DNA from: an uncultured Lachnospiraceae bacterium | Lineage (GTDB): Bacteria; Bacillota; Clostridia; Lachnospirales; Lachnospiraceae | Assembly (NCBI GenBank): GCA_947625135.1 | Contig: CANQNE010000007.1 | Span: 1-64,000, forward strand | DNA length: 64,000 nucleotides | Reading direction: 5' to 3' | Shown: piece by piece, positions 26,148 through 35,154 of the stretch | Layout: every line of letters begins with the position of its first letter | Numbering within the stretch: the stretch's first letter is position 1 | Translations under genes and position numbers: made by a program | Notes under the pieces: generated by a model | What the model saw: the letters and a program-made list of their open reading frames with translations, nothing else | The model's database searches: none | Told to the model about the DNA's origin: nothing

Positions 26148-27449
26148 TTAGTATAAGTTGCGATTGTCGATGACGCGAACTGCCTTGCCCTCACTTCTGG
26201 TAATGGACTTGGGCGCCACAAGGGTCACCTTGGCATAAATGCCCAGCATTGCCTTTAACGCGTCGATCAGTTCTTTTTCACGTTTGGAAATCTCGCTGAC
26301 GGAATCAGAAAACAGCTCCGGCGTCATCTCCACCTGTACCTCCAGCTTGTCGCTGTTATGCTCGCGGCTTACGATAATCTGATAATTTGCAGGGTAACCC
26401 TTGTTCATCAGAACGGTTTCGATCTGTGAAGGGAATACGTTGACGCCCTTAATGATGAGCATGTCGTCGCTTCTGCCCATAGGCTTGCTCATTTTCACGT
26501 GAGTCCTGCCGCAGGAGCATTTCTTGCGGGTGAGAATACAGATATCTCTGGTGCGGTAACGGATAAGGGGGAATGCCTCCTTAGTAATGCTCGTAAATAC
26601 AAGCTCGCCCTTTTCTCCGTCGGGAAGAACCTCGCCGGTATTGGGGTCGATGATTTCCGCGATAAAGTGATCCTCGTTGATGTGCATGCCCGTCTGTTCG
26701 CTGCATTCAAAAGAAACGCCGGGGCCGGAGATCTCGGTGAGGCCGTAAATGTCATAGGCTTTGATGCCCAGCTTATCCTGAATGTCCTGCCGCATTTCCT
26801 CGGTCCATGCCTCCGCGCCGAAAATACCTGCTTTCAGCTTGATCTGATCCCGCACGCCCCGCTCATAAATGCTCTCTGCAAGATAAGCGGCATAGGAGGG
26901 CGTACAGCAGAGGATGGTAGAACCGAGATCGCACATGAACTGGATCTGCCGTTCCGTGTTGCCGGAGGACATGGGCAGTGTCAGGGAGCCAACCTTGTGG
27001 GAACCGCCGTTTAAGCCGGGACCGCCGGTAAACAGACCGTAGCCGTAACACACATGTACCACATCGTCCTTGGAGCCGCCTGCCGCCACAATAGCCCGGG
27101 CGCAGCATTCATCCCACAGATCAATGTCATGCTGGGTATAGAATGCGACCACACGTCTGCCGGTGGTGCCGCTTGTGGACTGGATGCGGACACAGTCGGA
27201 GAGAGGCGTTGCCAGCAGTCCGTAAGGGTATGCGTCCCGCAGATCGTCCTTTGTCAGGAAAGGGAGTTTATGTAAGTCTGCGGTTGACCGGATGTCGTCG
27301 GGGGTGATACCCTTTTCTTCCATGCGCTGCCTGTAATAGGGAACATTCTCATAGACACGGCGCACCGTTTTTACGAGACGCTCGTCCTGCCAGGCCTTGA
27401 TTTGTTCTTGAGATGCACATTCGATCTCAGGCTGAAAATACTTTTCCAT
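26148..27449 (-). CDS. paaK: Phenylacetate-CoA ligase
   Basis: The enzyme activates phenylacetate, or a related aryl acid, with ATP and CoA. The 433-residue length fits the PaaK family of adenylate-forming enzymes. Motifs are the P-loop-like STSGTTGRRVV near residue 90, YDIYGLTEISGPG near 235, the YRTRDI hinge-region motif and a late SEGKAVRV. ATG 27449 follows AGAAAGGAACTTACAATT. It is the first gene of a two-gene operon with the ACT protein. In gut anaerobes such ligases often work with indolepyruvate/phenylpyruvate ferredoxin oxidoreductases, but none is in this window. Confidence 0.95.
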   Translation of the reverse strand: MEKYFQPEIECASQEQIKAWQDERLVKTVRRVYENVPYYRQRMEEKGITPDDIRSTADLHKLPFLTKDDLRDAYPYGLLATPLSDCVRIQSTSGTTGRRVVAFYTQHDIDLWDECCARAIVAAGGSKDDVVHVCYGYGLFTGGPGLNGGSHKVGSLTLPMSSGNTERQIQFMCDLGSTILCCTPSYAAYLAESIYERGVRDQIKLKAGIFGAEAWTEEMRQDIQDKLGIKAYDIYGLTEISGPGVSFECSEQTGMHINEDHFIAEIIDPNTGEVLPDGEKGELVFTSITKEAFPLIRYRTRDICILTRKKCSCGRTHVKMSKPMGRSDDMLIIKGVNVFPSQIETVLMNKGYPANYQIIVSREHNSDKLEVQVEMTPELFSDSVSEISKREKELIDALKAMLGIYAKVTLVAPKSITRSEGKAVRVIDNRNLY

Positions 27450-27647
27450 AATTGTAAGTTCCTTTCTGAAGATTTTTCAATAGATATCTACATTTTACAG
27501 GAAAAAACGGAAAAAGAAAAGAAAAAATTGTCCATTTTAGACAAAAATTTTGAAAATTCAGGGAATCAGATGGGCAAAAATACAGAATCGGGAAAAAGGA
27601 GGTGACAAAGGAGGAAAAAAGAGGAGCAAAAGAAGAGCAGAAACATC
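27450..27647. other. Divergent gap between paaK and the trp leader
   Basis: This AT- and purine-rich gap holds no gene. Its one distinct element is the palindrome TTGTC-CATTTTA-GACAA at 27528-27544, 79 bp before the paaK start. It is a candidate operator for paaK. Several GGAGG-like purine runs between 27597 and 27630 have no start codon leading to a real frame. Confidence 0.5.
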
Positions 27648-27676
27648 TTGACAAATTTATGCTGAAAGAGTAAAAT
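27648..27676 (+). promoter_or_regulatory. Promoter of the trp operon
   Basis: A perfect TTGACA (27648-27653), 17 bp and TAAAAT (27671-27676) place the transcript start near 27683, just before the T-box leader. Confidence 0.85.
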
Positions 27677-27689
27677 CACAACTAATCAG

Positions 27690-28016
27690 AAATACACAAA
27701 ACCGATGAGCAAGAGAAGTAGATAGAGGAAGCCCTTCCAGAGAGCTGCGGATGGTGAGATGCAGCAGGGGCGGATCGCTTTGCAGTCAGCTGCAGGGCAT
27801 GCCGCACGGGGACGCCGTCTCTGGCAGAATCTATTGAATGGACTTGTGAGGGCGGCTTGAAACCTGCGGGGAGTAGATGTCGACGGGGGCCTTATCCGTT
27901 ATCAAAGAGGGACGTATGATAGTACGTGCGCAAGTGGGCATTTACCGCCAAGAAGGATGGTACCGCAGAAGTTTCAGACTTTTGTTCCTGTGTAAGGAAC
28001 AGAAGTTTTTTTTATT
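27690..28016 (+). ncRNA. T-box leader (tRNA-Trp sensing) of the trp operon
   Basis: The leader binds uncharged tRNA and then prevents termination. The specifier candidate is TGG at 27839-27841 in the context GAATGGAC, matching the tryptophan codon followed by a purine. The T-box itself, AAGGATGGTACCGCAG near 27953-27967, carries the TGGT bulge (27958-27961) that pairs with the tRNA acceptor end. The terminator arms ACTTTTGTTCC and GGAACAGAAGT (27978-28006) run into eight Ts. Spacing to trpE is about 30 bp. Confidence 0.92.
27978..28014 (+). terminator. Regulated terminator of the trp T-box
   Basis: The terminator stem ACTTTTGTTCC / GGAACAGAAGT has a seven-base loop and TTTTTTTT. The competing antiterminator uses the upstream T-box sequence. 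Confidence 0.88.
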
Positions 28017-28043
28017 TTATTTTACGGAAAGGAGCAAACAAAC

Positions 28044-29510
28044 ATGAGTCAGATCATACCTTCCTATGAGGAAGCCGTGCAGTACGAATCAAAGTACGAT
28101 CTGATCCCGGTGTGCAGGGAAATTTACGCAGATATCATCACGCCGATCACGCTGCTTCGGAAGATCGCGCAGATTGACGATCATTATTATCTGCTGGAAA
28201 GTATGGAGGGGCAGGAAAAATGGGGACGATATTCCTTTATGGGATTTAATCCGCTGCTCAGAGTGTCGGGAAAGGACGGCGTGGTGACCATTAAAAGCGG
28301 CGTCATTGAGACGAAGCGGACGGAAGCGCCCATGACAGTGCTTCGGGAGCTGCTGGCTCGGTACAGGGCGCCGAAGATCGCCGGGATGCCTTCCTTTACA
28401 GGCGGCTTTGTGGGATATTTCTCCTATGAGATGATCGGGTATGCGGAACCGAAGCTGCATTTAAAATCCAGCGAATTTGAAGATTTTGACCTGATGCTCT
28501 TTGACAAGGTGATCGCCTATGATCATTTGCGCCAGAAGATCAGCATTGTGGTGAACTATAAGGCGTCGTCAGGCGAGCGCGGGTACCGCGCGGCTCTTTT
28601 GGAGATCGAAAAGCTGGTGTGCATGATCAATGATACAAAACCGCTGCCGAAGTCGGAGGCGCAGAAGGAGGTGACCTTCACCTGCAATCTGTCGGAAGAA
28701 GAATACTGCGGTATGGTGGAAAAGACCAAGGAATATATCCGGGAAGGAGATATTTTCCAGGGCGTGATCTCCAGACGGTTTGAGGCGGAGTACCACAGCA
28801 GCCTGCTGAACGCATACCGGATTCTGCGCACCACCAATCCTTCTCCTTATATGTATTTTATCCAGAGCGGGGACGTACAGATCGCGGGCTCCTCTCCGGA
28901 GACCATGGTAAAGCTGGAAAACGGCAGGCTGGTGACATTCCCCGTGGCCGGCACCCGGCCGAGAGGCGCGGATAAGGAGACGGACGAAGCCCTTGAACGG
29001 GAACTGATGCAGGATGAAAAAGAAAGGGCGGAGCATAACATGCTGGTGGATCTGGCCAGAAACGACATTGGCCGGATCGCCGATTACGGTACTGTAAAGG
29101 TGGAGGAGTATATGAAGATCCACCGGTTTTCAAAGGTGATGCACATCGCATCCGTTGTCACCGGGCAGATTCGGCAGGACGCGGACGGCTGCGATACGAT
29201 CACGGCGCTGCTCCCGGCAGGGACGCTTTCCGGTGCGCCCAAGTTCCGGGCCTGTGAGATCATCGACGAACTGGAGCCCATTGCCAGAGGAGTTTATGGC
29301 GGCGCCATCGGTTATCTGGATTTTTCCGGAAATCTGGACGTGTGCATCGCCATCCGAACGGCGGCCAAAAAGGGAAACAAAGTCTATGTGCAGGCCGGAG
29401 CCGGCGTGGTGGCGGACAGCGTGCCGAAAAACGAATATCAGGAATGTGCCAATAAAGCAGGCGCAGTGTTGGAGGCAATTATGCGGGCGGACGAGGTGAA
29501 CGAATCATGA
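28044..29510 (+). CDS. trpE: Anthranilate synthase component I
   Basis: TrpE makes anthranilate from chorismate using ammonia supplied by TrpG. The 488-residue length is standard. The N-terminal LLESMEG contains the LLES element that binds feedback-inhibiting tryptophan. The catalytic C-terminal half has SPYMYFIQSGDVQIAGSSPE, FPVAGTRPRG, the LPAGTLSGAPK motif and the final YVQAGAGVV. ATG 28044 follows AAAGGAGCAAACAAAC. It is the first gene after the T-box, and its stop overlaps the trpG start by four bases (ATGA), which suggests translational coupling. Confidence 0.98.
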   Translation: MSQIIPSYEEAVQYESKYDLIPVCREIYADIITPITLLRKIAQIDDHYYLLESMEGQEKWGRYSFMGFNPLLRVSGKDGVVTIKSGVIETKRTEAPMTVLRELLARYRAPKIAGMPSFTGGFVGYFSYEMIGYAEPKLHLKSSEFEDFDLMLFDKVIAYDHLRQKISIVVNYKASSGERGYRAALLEIEKLVCMINDTKPLPKSEAQKEVTFTCNLSEEEYCGMVEKTKEYIREGDIFQGVISRRFEAEYHSSLLNAYRILRTTNPSPYMYFIQSGDVQIAGSSPETMVKLENGRLVTFPVAGTRPRGADKETDEALERELMQDEKERAEHNMLVDLARNDIGRIADYGTVKVEEYMKIHRFSKVMHIASVVTGQIRQDADGCDTITALLPAGTLSGAPKFRACEIIDELEPIARGVYGGAIGYLDFSGNLDVCIAIRTAAKKGNKVYVQAGAGVVADSVPKNEYQECANKAGAVLEAIMRADEVNES

Positions 29511-30103
29511 TCTTGTTAATTGACAATTACGACAGCTTTTCTTATAATCTGGTACAGCTTGTAGGCGCCATCCTGCAGGAACAGGGACAGGGAGAAACGA
29601 TTACCACTGTGCGGAACGACGCGCTGACGGTGGCGCAGATTCAGGAGCTTGCACCCAGTCACATCATCCTTTCCCCGGGGCCGGGCAGGCCATCCGAGGC
29701 CGGCGTCTGCGAGGAGCTGGTGAGAAAGCTGCAGGGAAAGATCCCCATTATCGGCGTATGTCTCGGACATCAGGGGATCTGTGAAGCGCTGGGCGGGCGG
29801 ATCACTTATGCGGAGACGCTGATGCATGGCAAGCAGAGCGACGTCCTGCTCGATCAGACCCATCCGCTGTTTGCGGGACTGCCGAAGCAGATCCCTGTGG
29901 CGCGGTATCATTCACTGGCGGCGGAGCGGGATTCTCTTCCGGAGGAGCTGCAGGTGATCGCGCAGACGCAGGATGGGGAGATCATGGCGGTGTCACATAA
30001 GAAATATCCCCTTTACGGATTGCAGTTTCACCCGGAATCGGTGCTGACGCCGGACGGAAAGACCATCATGGAAAATTTTTTAAAACTGACCGATGACAAA
30101 TAA
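29507..30103 (+). CDS. trpG: Anthranilate synthase component II (glutamine amidotransferase)
   Basis: TrpG hydrolyses glutamine and channels ammonia to TrpE. The 198-residue class I amidotransferase shows DNYDSFSYNLVQ at the start, the nucleophile Cys in GVCLGHQGI near residue 85, and the His-x-Glu of LQFHPES near 173. It starts inside the trpE stop codon. It is not fused to TrpD, unlike the enterobacterial arrangement. In many Firmicutes the same subunit also serves folate synthesis; nothing here shows whether that applies. Confidence 0.97.
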   Translation: MILLIDNYDSFSYNLVQLVGAILQEQGQGETITTVRNDALTVAQIQELAPSHIILSPGPGRPSEAGVCEELVRKLQGKIPIIGVCLGHQGICEALGGRITYAETLMHGKQSDVLLDQTHPLFAGLPKQIPVARYHSLAAERDSLPEELQVIAQTQDGEIMAVSHKKYPLYGLQFHPESVLTPDGKTIMENFLKLTDDK

Positions 30104-30146
30104 AAAGAACATAAAATCCAATAAATAAAAGAAGAGGAGAGATATC

Positions 30147-31160
30147 ATGATTAAAGAAGCAATTTATCAACTGGTGAACAAAGAGGATTTAAGTTATGAA
30201 ACGGCGGAGGCCGTAATGGATGAGATCATGAGCGGAAAAACGTCGGAAATTCTCACAAGCGCATATCTGACGGCGCTGCGCATGAAGGGCGAGAGCATCG
30301 ACGAGATTACCGCAAGCGCGGTGGGCATGAGAAAGCATGGCACACGGCTGCTGCATGAACAGGACGTACTGGAAATCGTAGGTACCGGCGGGGACGAAGC
30401 AAATTCCTTTAACATCTCCACGACTACCGGCTTTGTGGCGGCGGCAGCAGGGATCCCTGTTGCAAAGCACGGCAACCGGAGCGTATCCAGTAAGTGCGGC
30501 GCGGCGGATGTGCTGGAAGCGCTGGGAGCAAAGATCACCATTACGCCGGAGCAGAGCGCCAAAATCTTACAGCAGATCGGTTTTTGTTTTATGTTTGCGC
30601 AGACCTATCACAGCGCCATGAAATATGTGGCGCCGGTGCGCCGTGAATTGGGAATCCGCACTATTTTTAACATTCTTGGGCCTCTTGCGAATCCTGCGGG
30701 GGCAAATTATGAGCTGATGGGCGTTTATGAAGAAGGGCTTGTGGAGCCGCTGGCGCAGGTGCTTTTGAAGCTGGGCGTGAAGCGGGGCATGGTTGTGTAC
30801 GGACAGGACCGGCTGGACGAAATCTCCCTCTGCGCGCTTACAAGCTGCTGCGAGATCAGGGACGGACAGCTGCGCTCCTTTGTGCTGGAGCCGGAGCAGC
30901 TGGGCTTTGAAAAAGCCGAAAAGGATGCCCTTGTAGGCGGAGATCCCGCGGAAAATGCAAAGATTACAAGAGCGATCCTTTCAGGAGAAAAAGGACCCAA
31001 ACGTAATGCGGTTGTCATGAACGCCGCGGCCTGCATTTACATGGTGCGCGACGACGTGACCCTGCAGCAGGCGGCCAGAATGGCGGAAGAGCTGATCGAC
31101 AGCGGCAAGGCACTGGAAAAGCTGGAGCAGTACGTGAATCTGACAAACAGCGTCGGCTGA
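30147..31160 (+). CDS. trpD: Anthranilate phosphoribosyltransferase
   Basis: TrpD joins anthranilate to phosphoribosyl pyrophosphate. The 337-residue length is typical. The PRPP-binding GTGGDEANSFNIST near residue 80, the HGNRSVSSKCGAADVLEALG stretch near 107 and the FNILGPLANPA motif near 175 are present. ATG 30147 follows AGAGGAGAGATATC. It lies 43 bp after trpG. Confidence 0.98.
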   Translation: MIKEAIYQLVNKEDLSYETAEAVMDEIMSGKTSEILTSAYLTALRMKGESIDEITASAVGMRKHGTRLLHEQDVLEIVGTGGDEANSFNISTTTGFVAAAAGIPVAKHGNRSVSSKCGAADVLEALGAKITITPEQSAKILQQIGFCFMFAQTYHSAMKYVAPVRRELGIRTIFNILGPLANPAGANYELMGVYEEGLVEPLAQVLLKLGVKRGMVVYGQDRLDEISLCALTSCCEIRDGQLRSFVLEPEQLGFEKAEKDALVGGDPAENAKITRAILSGEKGPKRNAVVMNAAACIYMVRDDVTLQQAARMAEELIDSGKALEKLEQYVNLTNSVG

Positions 31161-31193
31161 AGATGCCGGTGAAAGAAAATCGGAGGTCATGAG

Positions 31194-31982
31194 GTGAGTA
31201 TGATATTAGATCGGATCGCCGCATCCACAAAAGAACGTGTGGCGCGGCAAAAAATGACGGTTCCCCCGGAGGAGATCAAAAGTCGGGCCCTTGCCATGGA
31301 AAAAGGAGACTTTGCTTTTGAAAAGGCGGTTGCAGAGGGAGATATCTCCTTTATCTGCGAAGTGAAAAAGGCATCTCCCTCCAAAGGGCTCATCGCTCCC
31401 AGCTTCCCCTATAAAGAGATCGCTGTGGAATATGAGGCCGCCGGGGCCTCCTGCATTTCCTGCCTGACGGAGCCCAATTATTTTCTTGGTAAGGATCAGT
31501 ATCTTGCGGAGATCAAACAGGCGGTGTCCATTCCGGTACTTCGGAAGGACTTCACCATAGACGAATACCAGATCTATGAGGCGAAAACGCTGGGAGCGGA
31601 CTGTGTGCTGCTGATCTGCGCCCTGCTGGATCAGGAGACGCTGACGGCGTACCGGCAGCTGTGCGATGAACTTGGAATGTCTGCGCTGGTGGAAGCCCAT
31701 GATGAGAAGGAAGTGGAACAGGCCGTGGAGGCCGGCGCCCGTATGGTGGGCGTCAACAACCGGGATCTGAAAACCTTTCAGGTGGATATCGGCAACAGCC
31801 GGCGGCTTCGGCAGCTGGTGCCGGAGCGCTGCCTGTTTGTGGCAGAGAGCGGTATCCGCACCGGAGAAGACGTTCAGCTGCTTAGAGAGGCGAATGTCAA
31901 CGGCGTGCTGATCGGGGAGACTTTGATGAGAAGCCGGGATAAAAAGCAGATGCTGGACAGCCTGCGGGGCCGTTCCTGTTAG
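31194..31982 (+). CDS. trpC: Indole-3-glycerol phosphate synthase
   Basis: TrpC closes the indole ring from CdRP. The 262-residue TIM barrel carries EVKKASPSKG near residue 57, VLRKDFTIDEYQI near 118, GVNNRDLKTF and a final FVAESGI. GTG 31194 follows GGAGGT by six bases; ATG 31200 two codons later is nearly as good. The length matches a stand-alone TrpC, so there is no TrpF fused to it. The next gene is trpB after 87 bp, with no trpF between, although trpF often sits there in Firmicute operons. Confidence 0.97.
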   Translation: MSMILDRIAASTKERVARQKMTVPPEEIKSRALAMEKGDFAFEKAVAEGDISFICEVKKASPSKGLIAPSFPYKEIAVEYEAAGASCISCLTEPNYFLGKDQYLAEIKQAVSIPVLRKDFTIDEYQIYEAKTLGADCVLLICALLDQETLTAYRQLCDELGMSALVEAHDEKEVEQAVEAGARMVGVNNRDLKTFQVDIGNSRRLRQLVPERCLFVAESGIRTGEDVQLLREANVNGVLIGETLMRSRDKKQMLDSLRGRSC

Positions 31983-32069
31983 GATATAGAAAGAAAACTG
32001 CGGCGGAAGAAGGCTTCTGCGCTGGCGCAGGAAAGCCGCGGACGCCGTGTCAGAAAGATGGAGGAGATC

Positions 32070-33254
32070 ATGAAGAAAGGCAGATATGGAAATTACGGAG
32101 GACAGTATATTCCGGAGACACTGATGACTGCGGTGCAGGAGGTGGAAGCGGCTTATGAGCATTATAAGAACGATCCGGAATTTGTGAAAGAGCTGGATGA
32201 ACTGTACAGGAACTATGCAGGCCGTCCTTCCCTCCTGTATTACGCGGAAAAAATGACAAAGGATCTGGGCGGCGCCAGGATCTATCTGAAAAGGGAGGAT
32301 TTGAATCACACCGGCTCCCATAAGATCAACAATGTGCTGGGGCAGGTGCTGCTGGCAAAGAAAATGGGAAAGACCAGAGTGATCGCGGAGACCGGCGCAG
32401 GCCAGCACGGGGTTGCTACGGCCACGGCGGCGGCGCTGATGGGAATGGAATGTGAGATCTTTATGGGAAAAGAGGATACGGACCGGCAGGCGCTGAACGT
32501 ATTCCGCATGGAGCTTCTGGGTGCAAAGGTACATGCGGTCACCAGCGGAACCATGACGTTGAAGGACGCGGTGAACGAGACAATGCGGGAGTGGACCAGA
32601 CGGGTGGACGACACGCTTTATGTGCTGGGCTCAGTGATGGGACCGCACCCCTTCCCTATGATCGTGAGGGATTTTCAGAAGATCATCGGCAAAGAGATCC
32701 GGGAGCAGCTGATGGAGCGGGAGGGAAGGCTTCCCGACGCGGTGATCGCCTGTGTAGGCGGCGGCAGCAACGCCATGGGCGCGTTTTATGAGTTTATCCC
32801 TTTTGAATCTGTGGCCCTTATCGGCTGCGAGGCCGCGGGACTGGGCGTGGACAATCCCAGGAACGCTGCCACGATCGCAAACGGCAGTGAAGGCATTTTC
32901 CACGGTATGAAGTCTCTGTTCTGTCAGGATGAGTACGGACAGATCGCGCCGGTGTATTCCATCTCTGCAGGTCTGGACTATCCCGGGATCGGCCCGGAGC
33001 ATGCGATGCTCCATGATACCGGCCGGGCGGTCTATGTGCCGGTGACGGATGAGGAGGCGGTGTCCGCTTTTGAGTATCTGTCACGGACGGAAGGCATCAT
33101 TCCCGCGGTGGAGAGCGCCCACGCGGTGGCCTATGCCAGAAAGATCGCAGGTACAATGGATAAGGACAAGATCATTGTGATCAATATTTCCGGTAGAGGA
33201 GACAAGGACGTTGCGGCAATTGCAAGATACAGGGGGGTTGAGATTTATGAGTAG
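32070..33254 (+). CDS. trpB: Tryptophan synthase beta chain
   Basis: TrpB condenses indole with serine using PLP. The 394-residue protein has [11 protein letters not shown] near residue 80, whose Lys holds PLP, the [10 protein letters not shown] motif near 107 and the phosphate-binding [10 protein letters not shown] near 228. This is TrpB1, the form that pairs with TrpA. ATG 32070 follows GGAGG with five bases between; an earlier in-frame ATG at 32058 overlaps that site. Its end overlaps the trpA start by eight bases. Confidence 0.98.
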   Translation: MKKGRYGNYGGQYIPETLMTAVQEVEAAYEHYKNDPEFVKELDELYRNYAGRPSLLYYAEKMTKDLGGARIYLKREDLNHTGSHKINNVLGQVLLAKKMGKTRVIAETGAGQHGVATATAAALMGMECEIFMGKEDTDRQALNVFRMELLGAKVHAVTSGTMTLKDAVNETMREWTRRVDDTLYVLGSVMGPHPFPMIVRDFQKIIGKEIREQLMEREGRLPDAVIACVGGGSNAMGAFYEFIPFESVALIGCEAAGLGVDNPRNAATIANGSEGIFHGMKSLFCQDEYGQIAPVYSISAGLDYPGIGPEHAMLHDTGRAVYVPVTDEEAVSAFEYLSRTEGIIPAVESAHAVAYARKIAGTMDKDKIIVINISGRGDKDVAAIARYRGVEIYE

Positions 33255-34023
33255 GATCGCAGAGGCATTTCAGAACGGAAAGGCATTTATTCCTTTTGTC
33301 ACAGGCGGAGATCCGTCTCTTGAGGTGACAAAAGAGCTGATCATCGCCATGGAGCAGGCGGGCGCGGATCTCATCGAGATCGGCCTTCCCTTTTCCGATC
33401 CCATTGCGGAAGGGCCTGTGATTCAGGAGGCAAACGAGCGGGCGCTGGCAGCGGGCTGCACCACCGACAAACTGTTTGAGATGGTGAAGGAGGTGCGCCA
33501 GATCGTAAAGGTTCCCCTTGTGTTTCTCACATACATGAATCCCATTTATATTTACGGAAAAGAGCGTTTTATGAAGCGGTGCCGGGAAACGGGCATCGAC
33601 GGCATCATCGTGCCGGATCTGCCCTTTGAAGAAAAACAGGAGCTGGCGCCGGACTGCGAGGCTTATGGAATTGATCTGATCTCTCTGATCGCGCCCACCT
33701 CTAAGAAACGTATTTTAAAGATTGCCGCAGACGCAAAAGGCTTTGTGTACTGTGTGTCCTCTCTGGGGGTTACCGGCGTTCGCAGCGAGATCAGGACAGA
33801 CATCCGTTCCATGACGGCGCTTGTGCGGCAGGCGACACAGATTCCCTGCGCGGTGGGCTTCGGTATTTCCACACCGGAACAGGCGGCGGCAATGGCGGCG
33901 GTATCTGACGGCGCTATCGTGGGAAGCGCGATCGTCAAGCTGGTGGCAAAGTACGGCGCGGACAGCAGAGAACCGGTTTTTGAATACGTAAAAAAGATGA
34001 AGGATGCGCTTCGCGGAATTTAA
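33247..34023 (+). CDS. trpA: Tryptophan synthase alpha chain
   Basis: TrpA splits indole-3-glycerol phosphate and passes indole to TrpB. The 258-residue barrel shows the catalytic Glu and Asp in [17 protein letters not shown] near residue 45, and [15 protein letters not shown] 33247 lies inside the end of trpB, suggesting coupled translation. It closes the trpEGDCBA operon. No clear terminator hairpin was found before the deacetylase promoter at 34056. Confidence 0.97.
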   Translation: MSRIAEAFQNGKAFIPFVTGGDPSLEVTKELIIAMEQAGADLIEIGLPFSDPIAEGPVIQEANERALAAGCTTDKLFEMVKEVRQIVKVPLVFLTYMNPIYIYGKERFMKRCRETGIDGIIVPDLPFEEKQELAPDCEAYGIDLISLIAPTSKKRILKIAADAKGFVYCVSSLGVTGVRSEIRTDIRSMTALVRQATQIPCAVGFGISTPEQAAAMAAVSDGAIVGSAIVKLVAKYGADSREPVFEYVKKMKDALRGI

Positions 34024-34055
34024 CAGAAACGTAAAACAAAAGTAAGGAAAGTGCC

Positions 34056-34084
34056 TTGCTATTTCTCCCCTGTTTTGGTACAAT
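34056..34084 (+). promoter_or_regulatory. Promoter of the polysaccharide deacetylase gene
   Basis: TTGCTA (34056-34061), 17 bp and TACAAT (34079-34084), 76 bp before the ATG. Confidence 0.6.
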
Positions 34085-34160
34085 TTAATGAAGCGGATTT
34101 TAACATTTTCAGATAAAACACAGCTTCTTCGGGGAAACTGTTTGCGGAGGCACGAAAGTT

Positions 34161-35090
34161 ATGAGCAGTAGAGCAAGAAACAGACGAAAAATGCAGCTGA
34201 TGGTGCTGGCATCTTTTGCCATTGCCCTGATTTTGCTGGTCTTAAACATCTTCTTTTTGTTTAGAATGCAGTCTCTGCAAAATCAGATCAATGAACTGAA
34301 GGAGGCAAAAGAATCCATCAAGAAGACAGAAGTGACCGGTACCAATGCCGGCGGGGCCAAAGACGGGGACGAACAGGAACCGCAAACCAGTACGGAGCCC
34401 CAGGACACGGCGGCGCCTGAACAGTCTCCGGCGCCCAGTGAGACTCCTGACGGAACGGGAGAAAAATATGTTTACCTTACATTCGATGACGGGCCGAGCA
34501 AAAACACGGAACGGATCCTGTCCATACTGGAACAGTACGACGTGAAGGCCACCTTCTTTGTAAACGGAAGAGAAGACGAGGACAGCCTTGCCCGCTATCG
34601 GAAGATCGCGGAGGCCGGTCATGAGATTGCCATGCACTCTTACAGCCATGATTACGCATATATCTATGCGTCTACAGATAATTTCATAGAGGATCTGGAT
34701 AAGATCCAGTCCCTGGTGGAGCGGATCACAGGGAAGAAGCCGATGGTTTACCGGTTCCCCGGCGGCAGCTCCAACCGGCTGTCCATGCGCAGGCAGCCCA
34801 TGCAGGATTTCGCGGATGTACTGGCGGAACGTGGGATCGTATACTTTGATTGGAATGTGGATTCCACAGACGGCGAGGGCTCCAATTTGCCGGTGTCCCA
34901 GTTGATCGAGAATGCGAAGAAGGGACTGGGAAAGACAGAGAGCAGCGTGGTGCTGATGCACGATGCCAACGATCATGACACTACTGTGGAGGCACTGCCC
35001 ACCATTATCCAGAACTGCAAGGATATGGGGCTGAAGTTCGGCGTGATCACCACAGAGACCCCTGCCGTTCATCATACCATTGCCGACTGA
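34161..35090 (+). CDS. Membrane-anchored polysaccharide deacetylase (NodB domain)
   Basis: The 309-residue protein probably deacetylates N-acetylglucosamine in peptidoglycan outside the cell, which can confer lysozyme resistance. A transmembrane helix at about residues 12-36 (MVLASFAIALILLVLNIFFL) anchors it. A short coiled coil (LQNQINELKEAKESIKK) and a Thr/Pro/Glu-rich linker follow. The NodB domain, from residue 105, has motif 1 TFDDGPSKN, motif 2 HSYSHDYAY and motif 3 YRFPGGSSN. ATG 34161 follows GCGGAGGCACGAAAGTT. Metal ligands Asp, His and His are all present, so it should be active. It has its own promoter and precedes pyrH. Confidence 0.92.
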   Translation: MSSRARNRRKMQLMVLASFAIALILLVLNIFFLFRMQSLQNQINELKEAKESIKKTEVTGTNAGGAKDGDEQEPQTSTEPQDTAAPEQSPAPSETPDGTGEKYVYLTFDDGPSKNTERILSILEQYDVKATFFVNGREDEDSLARYRKIAEAGHEIAMHSYSHDYAYIYASTDNFIEDLDKIQSLVERITGKKPMVYRFPGGSSNRLSMRRQPMQDFADVLAERGIVYFDWNVDSTDGEGSNLPVSQLIENAKKGLGKTESSVVLMHDANDHDTTVEALPTIIQNCKDMGLKFGVITTETPAVHHTIAD

Positions 35091-35154
35091 TACCGGCGAA
35101 GGGGCAGGAAATACGCAGGAAGCACGCAGGAAACGCATAAGAATGGAGAATCAA

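Noticed and set aside
31206..32534. Minus-strand open frame of 442 codons spanning trpC and trpB
   Set aside because: It crosses two conserved genes on the opposite strand and has no protein-like motifs.
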